A stretch of DNA of 64,000 bases from Pseudomonas defluvii (GTDB lineage: Bacteria; Pseudomonadota; Gammaproteobacteria; Pseudomonadales; Pseudomonadaceae), in contig NZ_MBPN01000018.1 of NCBI RefSeq assembly GCF_001695625.1, positions 1 through 64,000 on the forward strand. The letters are read 5' to 3'. Position 1 is the first letter of the stretch. The number at the start of each line of letters is the position of its first letter. Under the pieces are notes generated by a model. That model worked only from the letters and a program-made list of their open reading frames with translations. It was not told the origin of the DNA and made no database searches. The position numbers were made by a program, and so were the translations under genes. Of this stretch, positions 33,197-41,396 are shown piece after piece.

Positions 33197-33910
33197 ATGA
33201 TGACTTTTCTGCGCCTTCCATTTGTTCTACTGCTGGCAGGGGTATTGGGCCTGGCTGGCTGTAGCATGCATCAACCGGTTGCGCTGTATCAGCTCGACGA
33301 TGGTCAGCCTGAGCAGCCTAAACAGGCGGGCGGCATGGCCGTTGTGCTGGGGCCGGTGTCGGTTGCTGATTACTTGCAACGTGAAACCTTCCTGCAGCGT
33401 CAGGCGGATGGCAGCCTGACTGCTGCTACCGATGGTCGTTGGGCAGGCAGCCTGTCGGCTGACATCGATCAACTGCTGGTACGTCAGTTGGCCTGGCGTC
33501 TGGACAGCCATCGCGTCGTGCTGGCGCCGGCCACCTCGGGTTTCAGTCCTGACGTGCAAGTGCTGCTGTCGATCACACGTCTGGATTCGGGCGTGCATCA
33601 GCCTGCCATTCTGGATGCCCAGTGGCGTTTGATTGACCGTCGTGGCAAGGTTCGTGACAACCGTATCATCCACCTTGAGGAACGGCATCTGGGCAGTTCT
33701 GCTGATCAGGTCAAGGCTCAGGGTGTGTTGCTGCAGCGATTGTCTGAACAGTTGAGCGCTGCGCTCAAACCGCTGGCCAATCAGCCGCCTGTGGTCGAAG
33801 AAACACCACGCAAGGCTGCTCCTGTGCAGGTGCGCAAGGAGGGGCCTGAAAAGTCGAAGATCCCGCTGGCTTCGCCAATCCGCACCGAAATGGAAGTGTT
33901 CCGCTTCTGA
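33197..33910 (+). CDS. ABC-type transport auxiliary lipoprotein (PqiC-like)
   Basis: A 237-residue lipoprotein. The signal MMTFLRLPFVLLLAGVLGLAG leads to a lipobox Cys (Cys22) followed by SMHQPVALYQLDD. The rest resembles the PqiC/DUF330 family, outer-membrane lipoproteins that work with MCE-type lipid transport systems. No MCE, permease or ATPase gene is adjacent here, so the partner is unknown. ATG 33197 (or 33200) is chosen for the lipoprotein signal; the frame is open upstream without a ribosome site. Confidence 0.72.
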   Translation: MMTFLRLPFVLLLAGVLGLAGCSMHQPVALYQLDDGQPEQPKQAGGMAVVLGPVSVADYLQRETFLQRQADGSLTAATDGRWAGSLSADIDQLLVRQLAWRLDSHRVVLAPATSGFSPDVQVLLSITRLDSGVHQPAILDAQWRLIDRRGKVRDNRIIHLEERHLGSSADQVKAQGVLLQRLSEQLSAALKPLANQPPVVEETPRKAAPVQVRKEGPEKSKIPLASPIRTEMEVFRF

Positions 33911-34220
33911 AGAACGAGCCCGCAGTGATGCGGGTTCCGGCTGTCGATGCTGCGCACTTACGGGTGCCCGTGCTGACGCCATCGCAGGCAAGCCTGCTCC
34001 CGCAGGGATGTAGCGTTCTGCGCGGCCCCCTGTTGGCTTGCCAACGATGCAGGCGCTGCGCACTTACTGACACTCCGCCAGCGCCATCGCAGGCACTCCC
34101 ACAGAATGCAGTGTACTGCGCGGACTCCTGTGGGAGTTGGCTTGCCAACGATGCAGGCGCCGCGTAATCACTGGCGCCTGCGCTGACGTCATCGCAGGCA
34201 AGCCTGCATCGGTGGGTGGG
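33911..34220. repeat. REP-type inverted repeats between the lipoprotein gene and ahpA
   Basis: These 310 bases hold no gene. Elements reading CATCGCAGGCAAGCCTGC or CATCGCAGGCACTCCCACAG recur at 33980, 34085 and 34190. Each of the first two is paired with an inverted partner reading GTTGGCTTGCCAACGATGCAGGCG (at about 34032 and 34136). This gives two doublets and a partial third, as in the REP/BIME elements of Pseudomonas. A short hairpin (33919-33924 with 33929-33934) just after the lipoprotein stop may end that transcript. Confidence 0.8.
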
Positions 34221-35723
34221 CTAGTTCTTGACGCGGCTTTCGTGCATGCGTGCCAGTTGGCGTTCCAGCATCGATGGATAAGGTTCCATCAGTCGTTCGA
34301 CGCAGCAGGCCCCTTCAGGGCTGGCGATCGGGCGAATGCGGGCGCGCTGGCGAATCAGGGCGTCGTCGCTGATCTTGCGTTCGACCAGTAACAAATTGCG
34401 GCTGTGCTGGGACAAGGCCAGGGCATCCTGGGCCTTTTCGGTCAGCAGCAGGTCGATCTGGCTCAGGCCATGCAGGCCTTCACCCAACACCAGACCCAGC
34501 TGCAGTTGCAGGGTGATGCCGCTGTCCGCGACCTCGATCTGCAGTGCATGGCCGAGTGCGCGCAGCAGTTCGCCGCAGCAAATGGCGTTGGTCAGGTAGT
34601 CGTCACCGCTGTCCTGGCGGTGGAACAGCATCAGGGTGCTGCCGTCATTGAGCGTCTGCACTTCGCCTTCATACAGCGAGGCGGCCTGGTCGAGGCAGTC
34701 GCGGTAGCGTTCCAGCAGTTCAGTCAGGCGCGCGCGTGGTAGGCGACGCAGTTGTTCCTGCGAGCCCAGTTGTATGGCCAGAACTGCACTGGCCTGCGGT
34801 GGGCGTGCAACTGCTTGCGGGGCCGGGCGGGCGACGTCGGTGTCATCATGCAGGTCGGCGAACGCCTCGTCGTCCTCGTCCTCGTCCACGACAGCTCGGA
34901 CGGTAGGGCGTGCAATGGCTGGGGTTTCGTCAAAGCTTGGGTCGCGCAGATTACGCACTTCAAATGTCGGTTCGTCCGCCTCGCTTTCCAGCAAGTCGTC
35001 ATCCTCTGCTTCTGGCTCTACCTCACGCGGCGGCGGCGCGAAGCGGGCATGCAGTTGGCGCGCCAGGTCGCCAATCTCGTCCTGGCGCTCAGTGGCCGGG
35101 GTGAATTCATTCAGGTCACGCAGCCATACGCGCAGTTGCAGCAGCGGCGTGGAGATGAAACGCCCCAGACGAAGGCTCAAGGCCAGTGCCAGTGCCAGCA
35201 GGATACCGGCCAGAATGCCCATGCTTTGCAGGCTGATGGTCAGCGGTTGCTGGAACTGGCTCATGTCCAGGCTGATGCGCAGTTGCCCTGCCGTCACGTC
35301 CTGGAAGGTGATTTTGGTCTGGTAGAGGCCTTCCGCTTCGCCCAGCAGGCCGTTTTTCGGGCGCTGGCCAGCCTCGGCCAGAATCCGGTTATCGACGCTG
35401 TAGATGGCCGCGTGGGCCACCAGCGGGTTCTTCACCAGGTTGCCCAGCAGCACGTTGAGACTGAGGATGTCGTTGGACACCAGCAGTTCGGTAGCCGAGG
35501 TGGCCGTCTGGGTCGTCAGGCTCTGGCCCAGGGCATCAGCCTGTTCATGCATGGCTTCCTTGAACTGCAGGCCCATCACAACGGCATAGATCACCAGTGC
35601 CAAGGCGACCAGGAAGACGTTATGGCAGGCGATCCGCAGCGCCAACGGTACTCGGCGCTGGCGCAGGGCACGAAAGATCAGCAGGAAGAAGTTGTCGGTT
35701 TTTACAGGCGTAGGCCGGTTCAC
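34221..35723 (-). CDS. ahpA: Membrane protein AhpA (YtjB/SMP_2-like) with a degenerate cyclase-like C-terminus
   Basis: A 500-residue inner-membrane protein. It has a basic N-terminus, TM1 at about 33-52, a periplasmic part of about 110 residues, TM2 at about 166-186, a HAMP-like segment (190-225), an acidic linker (234-296) and a cytoplasmic domain (312-455). The N-terminal half matches the SMP_2/YtjB family, which also lies divergent from serB in E. coli. The C-terminal domain looks like a nucleotide cyclase fold (LLERYRDCLDQAASLYEGEV, LNDGSTLMLF) without the first metal aspartate. The start is GTG 35723; the frame is open far upstream, but that part is antisense to serB. Function is not established. 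Confidence 0.8.
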   Translation of the reverse strand: MNRPTPVKTDNFFLLIFRALRQRRVPLALRIACHNVFLVALALVIYAVVMGLQFKEAMHEQADALGQSLTTQTATSATELLVSNDILSLNVLLGNLVKNPLVAHAAIYSVDNRILAEAGQRPKNGLLGEAEGLYQTKITFQDVTAGQLRISLDMSQFQQPLTISLQSMGILAGILLALALALSLRLGRFISTPLLQLRVWLRDLNEFTPATERQDEIGDLARQLHARFAPPPREVEPEAEDDDLLESEADEPTFEVRNLRDPSFDETPAIARPTVRAVVDEDEDDEAFADLHDDTDVARPAPQAVARPPQASAVLAIQLGSQEQLRRLPRARLTELLERYRDCLDQAASLYEGEVQTLNDGSTLMLFHRQDSGDDYLTNAICCGELLRALGHALQIEVADSGITLQLQLGLVLGEGLHGLSQIDLLLTEKAQDALALSQHSRNLLLVERKISDDALIRQRARIRPIASPEGACCVERLMEPYPSMLERQLARMHESRVKN

Positions 35724-35822
35724 AGAGCGCGGCTCTTTATGTCGGTTAAGTTGCTGCGCAGTATAGCGAGCAGCTACAGGGCGGCAAAGTATCGGCGGTG
35801 CCCGATAGTCAGTGAAAGTCGG

Positions 35823-35828
35823 TAGAAT
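35823..35828 (+). promoter_or_regulatory. Candidate -10 element of serB
   Basis: TAGAAT lies 31 bases before the serB start in the 135-base gap shared with ahpA. No clear -35 hexamer was found, so this is tentative. Confidence 0.3.
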
Positions 35829-35858
35829 GCGCTTTTTTTCAACGAGTCGGAGCCCGTC

Positions 35859-37073
35859 TTGCGCGAAATCGTCCTGATCAACATCACTGGTGAGGACCGT
35901 CCGGGTCTCACCGCCGCCATCACCGGTGTCCTGGCGAGGAGCGGTGTGAACATCCTCGATATCGGTCAGGCGGTGATTCATGACACCCTGTCCTTTGGCA
36001 TTCTGGTCGAAATTCCAGAAAGCGAGCATGCCTCTTCGGTCCTCAAGGACATCCTGTTCGCTGGCTACGAGCTGGATCAGCAGGTGCGTTTTACGCCGGT
36101 TTCCGAAGCCGATTACCAGGCCTGGGTAGAGGGTCAGGGCAAGCCACGGCATATCGTTACGTTGCTGACCCGCAAGGTAACCGCTGAGCAAGTGCAGCGA
36201 GTGAGCGCGATTACCGCGCAATACGGCCTGAATATCGACCACATCGACCGTCTGTCCGGCCGCGTTGCGTTGGATACGCCGGTGGAAAAGAGCAAGGGTT
36301 GCATCGAGTTCTCGGTACGTGGCGAACCCGCCGACCCCCAAGCCCTGCGCGCCGAATTTCTCAGCGTGGCTCAGGAACTGAACGTCGACATCGCTTTCCA
36401 GCAGGACTCGCTGTTCCGCCGTAACCGTCGTCTGGCGGTATTCGACATGGACTCCACCCTGATCGAAGCCGAAGTCATTGATGAGTTGGCCAAGGCTGCG
36501 GGTGTGGGTGAGCAGGTCTCGGAGATCACCGAGCGCGCGATGCGCGGCGAGCTGGATTTTCGGGCCAGCTTCAAGGAGCGCCTGGCGTTGCTCAAAGGGC
36601 TGGATGTCAGCGTGCTGGATGAAATCGGTGCGTCGCTGCGTTTGACCGAGGGTGCCGAGACCCTGTTTGCCGAGCTCAAGCGCCTGGGCTACAAGACCGC
36701 CATCCTGTCCGGCGGCTTCACCTACTTCGCCAAGCAGTTGCAGGCCCGTCTGGGTATTGACTATGTCTATGCCAACGAGCTGGAAGTCGTCGATGGCAAG
36801 GTCACCGGTGTGGCGGTAGAGCCGATTGTCGATGCACAGCGCAAGGCTGATCTGCTGACCGAGCTGGCACGCAAGGAAGGCTTGCAGATGGAGCAAACCA
36901 TTGCCGTGGGCGATGGTGCCAATGACCTGCCAATGCTGGCCATTGCAGGGTTGGGTGTTGCGTTCCGGGCCAAACCGCTGGTCAAGCAGTCGGCCAAGCA
37001 GGCGATTTCGACATTGGGCCTGGACGGTGTGTTGTACCTGCTGGGCATGCGTGACCGCCACGGTCGTGGCTGA
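35859..37073 (+). CDS. serB: Phosphoserine phosphatase SerB
   Basis: A 404-residue enzyme for the last step of serine synthesis (phosphoserine to serine). Two ACT domains occupy about residues 1-175. The HAD phosphatase domain follows with VFDMDSTLIEAEV (nucleophile Asp196, Asp198), the ILSGGFTYF stretch and GDGANDLPML. The N-terminal ACT pair is normal for pseudomonads and longer than in E. coli. The start is TTG 35859 with CGGAG eight bases upstream. It is divergent from ahpA. Confidence 0.96.
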   Translation: MREIVLINITGEDRPGLTAAITGVLARSGVNILDIGQAVIHDTLSFGILVEIPESEHASSVLKDILFAGYELDQQVRFTPVSEADYQAWVEGQGKPRHIVTLLTRKVTAEQVQRVSAITAQYGLNIDHIDRLSGRVALDTPVEKSKGCIEFSVRGEPADPQALRAEFLSVAQELNVDIAFQQDSLFRRNRRLAVFDMDSTLIEAEVIDELAKAAGVGEQVSEITERAMRGELDFRASFKERLALLKGLDVSVLDEIGASLRLTEGAETLFAELKRLGYKTAILSGGFTYFAKQLQARLGIDYVYANELEVVDGKVTGVAVEPIVDAQRKADLLTELARKEGLQMEQTIAVGDGANDLPMLAIAGLGVAFRAKPLVKQSAKQAISTLGLDGVLYLLGMRDRHGRG

Positions 37074-37098
37074 TCACGCTGCTGGTTAGCCCCGCATG

Positions 37099-37125
37099 AC
37101 ATGCGCCCCGGCCTGGGGCGCATGT
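37099..37125. terminator. Bidirectional terminator between serB and psd
   Basis: A perfect 11-bp stem (37099-37109 with 37115-37125) with a 5-base loop lies between the two convergent genes. Confidence 0.75.
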
Positions 37126-37137
37126 CTGTCTGTAGCG

Positions 37138-38001
37138 TCAGGCTTGTGCAGGCAGTGCCAGGCCTTGGCCCATCCGTACAGCAGAACCTGCTGTCAGCTC
37201 TTCAGCCCATTTCACTTGATCCTGACCGAACAGCACGATAGCGGTCGAACCCAGTTTGAAACGTCCCAGCTCCGCACCCTTCTCCAGGTGGATCGGCGCA
37301 CGGGCGGCGTCGTCGTAGCGGAAGGTTTTCAGCTCGCGCTTCGGCGGTGTCACCAGGCCCGCCCAAACGGTTTCGATCGATGCCACGATCATTGCACCCA
37401 CCAGCACCACGGCCATCGGGCCACGTTCGGTGTCGAACAGGCAGACCACGCGTTCGTTACGGGCAAACAGCTCCGGTACGTTTTCGGCGGTAGTCTGGTT
37501 GACCGAGAACAGGCGACCCGGTACGTAGACCATCTCGCGCAGTGTGCCGGCCAGTGGCATGTGCACGCGGTGGTAGTCCTTCGGCGACAGGTAGATGGTG
37601 GCGAACTGGCCGCCCATGAACGGCGCAGCAAGTGCTGGATCGCCGCCCAGTAGTTCCAGGGCGCTGAAGCTGTGGCCTTTGGCCTGGAAAATGCGTCCGT
37701 GCTCGATAGGGCCGAGCTGGCTTACAGCGCCGTCGGCTGGGCAGAGAATCGCCCCTGGAGTTGTGTCCAGTGAGCGTGCATCCGGTTTCAGCGCGCGGGT
37801 GAAGAAGGCGTTGAAGTGCTCGTAGGCGGTCACGTCTTCGACCAGTGCTTCACTCATGTTGACCTGGTAGCGTTTGGCGAACCATTGGGTGAACGCATTC
37901 TTGAACCAGCGCACGCGGCACTCGGCAATACAGCCTGCCAGGCGCGAAAGCAGGTGATGCGGCAGCAGGTACTGGCTGATGATGAACAAGCGGGATTTCA
38001 T
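37138..38001 (-). CDS. psd: Phosphatidylserine decarboxylase proenzyme
   Basis: A 287-residue inner-membrane enzyme that makes phosphatidylethanolamine from phosphatidylserine. It cleaves itself at the LGST motif (250-253), where Ser252 becomes the pyruvoyl group of the alpha chain. The stretches [16 protein letters not shown] and [17 protein letters not shown] are typical. Length matches the bacterial family. It starts 9 bases after the rhdA stop and is probably co-transcribed with it. Confidence 0.96.
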   Translation of the reverse strand: MKSRLFIISQYLLPHHLLSRLAGCIAECRVRWFKNAFTQWFAKRYQVNMSEALVEDVTAYEHFNAFFTRALKPDARSLDTTPGAILCPADGAVSQLGPIEHGRIFQAKGHSFSALELLGGDPALAAPFMGGQFATIYLSPKDYHRVHMPLAGTLREMVYVPGRLFSVNQTTAENVPELFARNERVVCLFDTERGPMAVVLVGAMIVASIETVWAGLVTPPKRELKTFRYDDAARAPIHLEKGAELGRFKLGSTAIVLFGQDQVKWAEELTAGSAVRMGQGLALPAQA

Positions 38002-38010
38002 TGGGTTTCC

Positions 38011-38826
38011 TTAAACTTCTACAGGCGTGTCCGGATGGTTGCCCCATTCGCCCCATGAGCCGGCATACGCCTTGACCCGTGGGTAGCCGAGGGCCTTGGC
38101 CACCAGGTAGGTAAAGCCGGAGCGGTGATGTGTCTGGCAGTGGGTAACCACTTCCTTGTCTTTGCTGATGCCCAGTTGCTCGAGGATCTGCGGCATGTCT
38201 TTGCGGATACGCAGGGCGTTGTCGGTGTCCATGCCCTTGGTCCACTCGAAATTGACCGCGCCGGGGATATGTCCGCCCTTGGCGGCGAGGACCTTTTCAC
38301 CGCTGTATTCCAGTTGGCTACGCGCATCCCAGATTGCCAGGTCGGCTGCGCCGAGGCGGCTTTGCAGGTATTCGCGGGTGGCTGTCGGTGCGTCGTTCAG
38401 GCGCAGGCTGACCGGGCCGCCAGCGCTGGCCGGCACATCGGTGGACAGGGCCAGGCCTGCCCCATGCCAGGCATGCAGGCCACCATCCAGGTAGTGGTAA
38501 CGCGTGTGGCCGATTACGTCCAGCAGCCAGATGAAGCGCCCGGCCCAACCGCCACCTTCGTCGTCATACACGACATAGACGGCATTGGGGTTATGCCCGA
38601 GCTCGCCGAACAGTTTTTCCAGGTCAGCTTTGGCCGGCAGCAAGCCTGGCGCAGGAGGCTGACCCAATTGCGTGCGCTTGGGATCAACGAAGCGCGCCCC
38701 CGGGATATGTCCACTGCCGTAGCGGTTGACGCTGGTCAGGTCGACCAGAATCAGCTCCGGGGCCTCAAGGCGAGCCTGCAGGTCAGCGGGCTCGATCACC
38801 AGGGGCAAGCCAGAAAAGTCAGTCAT
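38011..38826 (-). CDS. rhdA: Thiosulfate sulfurtransferase (rhodanese) RhdA
   Basis: A 271-residue two-domain rhodanese. The N-terminal domain is inactive; the C-terminal domain carries the active-site loop HCQTHHRSG with catalytic Cys230. This loop and residue number match the Azotobacter vinelandii RhdA, whose loop differs from the usual CRxGx[RT]. It moves sulfane sulfur from thiosulfate to cyanide or other thiophiles. ATG 38826 (MTDFSGLPLVIEP) gives the family length; upstream codons in the frame are not needed. Confidence 0.94.
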   Translation of the reverse strand: MTDFSGLPLVIEPADLQARLEAPELILVDLTSVNRYGSGHIPGARFVDPKRTQLGQPPAPGLLPAKADLEKLFGELGHNPNAVYVVYDDEGGGWAGRFIWLLDVIGHTRYHYLDGGLHAWHGAGLALSTDVPASAGGPVSLRLNDAPTATREYLQSRLGAADLAIWDARSQLEYSGEKVLAAKGGHIPGAVNFEWTKGMDTDNALRIRKDMPQILEQLGISKDKEVVTHCQTHHRSGFTYLVAKALGYPRVKAYAGSWGEWGNHPDTPVEV

Positions 38827-38872
38827 CCAGGGTCTCCACGTCGAAAGAGAGGGGGCGATTGTAGCGCATGGG

Positions 38873-40408
38873 TCAGGCACTGCGATTGCTGAAGTTGTTC
38901 AGGGCGCGTTCGATGCATTGCGCGGTCTTGCCGAAGGCTTGCACGCTGATTTCCGAGAAGGGCGCGCCGCCTTGGTCGGCCACCAGCAGCATGACGACCC
39001 GGCCATGGCTCGACAGCGAGCGCAACAGCACGTGACTGCCCTTGAACAGGCTGCGCAGGCTGGCCGGCAACAGTGCAGAAAACTGCGCGTTGTTTTCCGG
39101 GGTCAGGCGCAGTTGGGCTGACTGAGCCAGCAGGCGTTGCAGCACTTTGCTCTGATCGATCTGCAGGTTCAGGCTGGCAGCCTCTTTGGCCAGGCCGGCA
39201 ATTTGATGAACGCGCAGGTGGGTCAGGTTCTTGTCGGTCATCAGTAGCATCACCCGCTGCATGCCGCAGGCGAGCAGCGCGTCCCGGGCGTGAGTCGTCA
39301 GGTGCATGGCGTTGGTGAAGGGGCTGGGTTCGGCCAGCAGTTCGGCGCAGTACTTGCGCCAGGCACCCAGTGCCTCGGTTGACGGCGGCGCCGCTGGCAA
39401 CAGGCCGCGCGGGATACGGCGTGCCTCCCACGGCCAGATCAATGCTTCCGCCGGGTGGAACAGGTCGGCGTCTGCGTGGCTGCGGGCACTGCTGGCGGCG
39501 TGTTGGTGAATCTGCTGCTGTACCGCGTCGAGAGGTTCTTGCAAGTACAGGCTGATCAGGTACTCCCAGCGAACGTTGTGCGGGCTGGTCCAGGCCACCT
39601 GGGCCGACAGCGCCAAGCCATTGGCCAGTAGCACCGTGTTGGCCGGCTGGTTGAACCAGCGTCGCAAACCGGGATCATCGTCCAGTTGCTGTTGTTGATG
39701 CAGCGGGTCGTCATCACGCGCAATGTGGGTGACCTTGGCCAGCAGTTCGCGCTCCTCCTGCAGCAAGTGATAGCCCTGAGTGACCCAGTTTGGCAGGCGC
39801 CAATGATTGGCCAGGGCCTGGAAGATGGCGAGCAGGCGCACACCGAACAACTCGTGCTCAACGGCTGTTGATGACTCGCTCTTGTGGACAACCCGCACTT
39901 CCCATTCTTCAAGCAACTTGGGGTAAGTGATTGCCAGAGGCCAGAGCGGTGACAGGAACAGCAGGCTGCCCCAGTGGATTTCCTGCCATAGTCGCGCCAG
40001 TCGATTGGCGAAGAGGCCATTGGCTTGCGTGCAGGCATGCTGGCTGACCATCTGCAACTGCCGCAGGGGTTGCGGGATCTGCGCCTGATCCAGGGTGGGC
40101 AAGCGCTCAAGCAGTTCTTCGGTGCGCTTGAGGCCCAACCTGTTCAGGGCGATTTCCAGGCTCTCGGCCGGTTCACTCATGCTCGAATGAGTGTGTTGAT
40201 TGGCCTCGCGGATCACGCTCAACACCAGCGCTGGGCTGCCCTGCATCAGCTCGGCAATGTCACGTAACGAGCTTCGGTTGTCGCTGATTGCCGCACGAAC
40301 CCGTGCATGGCTGTCGCGGGGTACCGGAAGGCGAGCGCTGTCTAGAAGCCTGACCCAGGCATCGAGTGTTTTTGGGGTTTTATTTGGCACGATAGTTTCA
40401 TTAGGCAT
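38873..40408 (-). CDS. HDOD domain protein
   Basis: A 511-residue cytoplasmic protein. The N-terminal half is an HDOD domain (RVRAAISDNRSSLRDIAELM, GSPALVLSVIREANQ, ALNRLGLKRTEELLERLP). The middle and C-terminus (MLLMTDKNLTHLRVHQIAGL, VVMLLVADQGGAPFSEISVQ) look like a GAF-type sensor fold, which is an inference. HDOD proteins usually act in signalling through partner binding, not catalysis. It is the first gene of a leftward group with rhdA (46-base gap) and psd, and is divergent from motAB. Confidence 0.82.
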   Translation of the reverse strand: MPNETIVPNKTPKTLDAWVRLLDSARLPVPRDSHARVRAAISDNRSSLRDIAELMQGSPALVLSVIREANQHTHSSMSEPAESLEIALNRLGLKRTEELLERLPTLDQAQIPQPLRQLQMVSQHACTQANGLFANRLARLWQEIHWGSLLFLSPLWPLAITYPKLLEEWEVRVVHKSESSTAVEHELFGVRLLAIFQALANHWRLPNWVTQGYHLLQEERELLAKVTHIARDDDPLHQQQQLDDDPGLRRWFNQPANTVLLANGLALSAQVAWTSPHNVRWEYLISLYLQEPLDAVQQQIHQHAASSARSHADADLFHPAEALIWPWEARRIPRGLLPAAPPSTEALGAWRKYCAELLAEPSPFTNAMHLTTHARDALLACGMQRVMLLMTDKNLTHLRVHQIAGLAKEAASLNLQIDQSKVLQRLLAQSAQLRLTPENNAQFSALLPASLRSLFKGSHVLLRSLSSHGRVVMLLVADQGGAPFSEISVQAFGKTAQCIERALNNFSNRSA

Positions 40409-40447
40409 GCTGTAGGGCGCCTGAACTGGCTTTTCGCCTTGACTGGC

Positions 40448-40474
40448 TATAGTCTGGCGCAGAAGTGCCGATAA
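40448..40474 (+). promoter_or_regulatory. Sigma-28 (FliA) promoter of motAB
   Basis: TATAGTCT (40448-40455), an 11-base spacer and GCCGATAA (40467-40474) match the flagellar consensus TAAAGTTT-N11-GCCGATAA at 14 of 16 positions. The start of motA is 67 bases downstream. A run of nine C residues at 40501-40509 lies in the leader. Confidence 0.8.
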
Positions 40475-40541
40475 GTAGAAGAAGAGTTTTCGAGCTTCCG
40501 CCCCCCCCCGACCCTGACCACGACAGTAAGTGCTTTAAACT

Positions 40542-41393
40542 ATGGCTAAAATTATCGGCATCATCGTCGTATTCGCGAGTGTGCTTGGCGGATATGTGCT
40601 TTCTCACGGCAAAATCGCTGCGTTGATTCAGCCTTTCGAAGTGCTGATCATCGGGGGTGCTGCATTCGGTGCGTTTTTGCAGGCCAACCCTGGCCATATG
40701 ACCATGCACGTGGTCAAAAAATCGTTGCAGATGTTCAGCACGCGCTTCACGCACACCTTTTATATCGAGGTGTTGGGCCTGGTCTACGAGATCCTCAACA
40801 AGAGCCGTCGTGAAGGCATGATGGCGATTGAAGCCGATATCGAAGACGCGGCGGCCAGTCCGATTTTTGCCAAGTACCCGGCTGTGCTCAAGGATGAACG
40901 CATGACCGCGTACATCTGCGACTACTTGCGCATCATGTCTACCGGCAACATGGCTCCTCACGAGCTGGAAGGCCTGTTCGACATGGAATTGCTGAGCCTT
41001 AAGGAAGAGCTTGAGCATCCGTCGCACGCGGTGACGGGTATTGCCGACGGTATGCCGGGTTTCGGTATCGTGGCTGCCGTACTGGGTATCGTGGTGACCA
41101 TGGCCTCGCTGGGTGATGGCGATCAGAAATCCATCGGTCTGCACGTGGGCGCGGCGCTGGTCGGTACCTTCTTCGGTATTCTCGCGGCCTATGGTTTCTT
41201 CGGTCCACTGGCCAATACGCTGCGTCATGACGCCCGTGAAGAACTCAATGTCTACGAGGCCATCAAGGCTTCGCTGGTCGCCTCGGCGTCGGGCATGCCG
41301 CCATCGCTGGCTGTCGAGTTCGGTCGCAAGGTGCTGTTCCCGTCGCATCGTCCGAGCTTCGCTGAGCTGGAACAAGCGGTTCGCGGTCGCTAA
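40542..41393 (+). CDS. motA: Flagellar motor stator protein MotA
   Basis: A 283-residue inner-membrane protein that, with MotB, forms the proton channel driving flagellar rotation. Hydrophobic helices are at the N-terminus (IIGIIVVFASVLGGYVL, VLIIGGAAFGAFLQ) and in the C-terminal half (GFGIVAAVLGIVVTMASL, AALVGTFFGILAAYGFFGPL). The cytoplasmic loop contains KSRREGMMAIEADIE. The length is that of the gammaproteobacterial family. MotB follows after three bases. Transcription is probably by sigma-28. Confidence 0.97.
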   Translation: MAKIIGIIVVFASVLGGYVLSHGKIAALIQPFEVLIIGGAAFGAFLQANPGHMTMHVVKKSLQMFSTRFTHTFYIEVLGLVYEILNKSRREGMMAIEADIEDAAASPIFAKYPAVLKDERMTAYICDYLRIMSTGNMAPHELEGLFDMELLSLKEELEHPSHAVTGIADGMPGFGIVAAVLGIVVTMASLGDGDQKSIGLHVGAALVGTFFGILAAYGFFGPLANTLRHDAREELNVYEAIKASLVASASGMPPSLAVEFGRKVLFPSHRPSFAELEQAVRGR

Positions 41394-41396
41394 GCC

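Noticed and set aside
35724..37061. Upstream extension of ahpA to 946 codons
   Set aside because: The extension is fully antisense to serB; the membrane protein starts naturally at GTG 35723.
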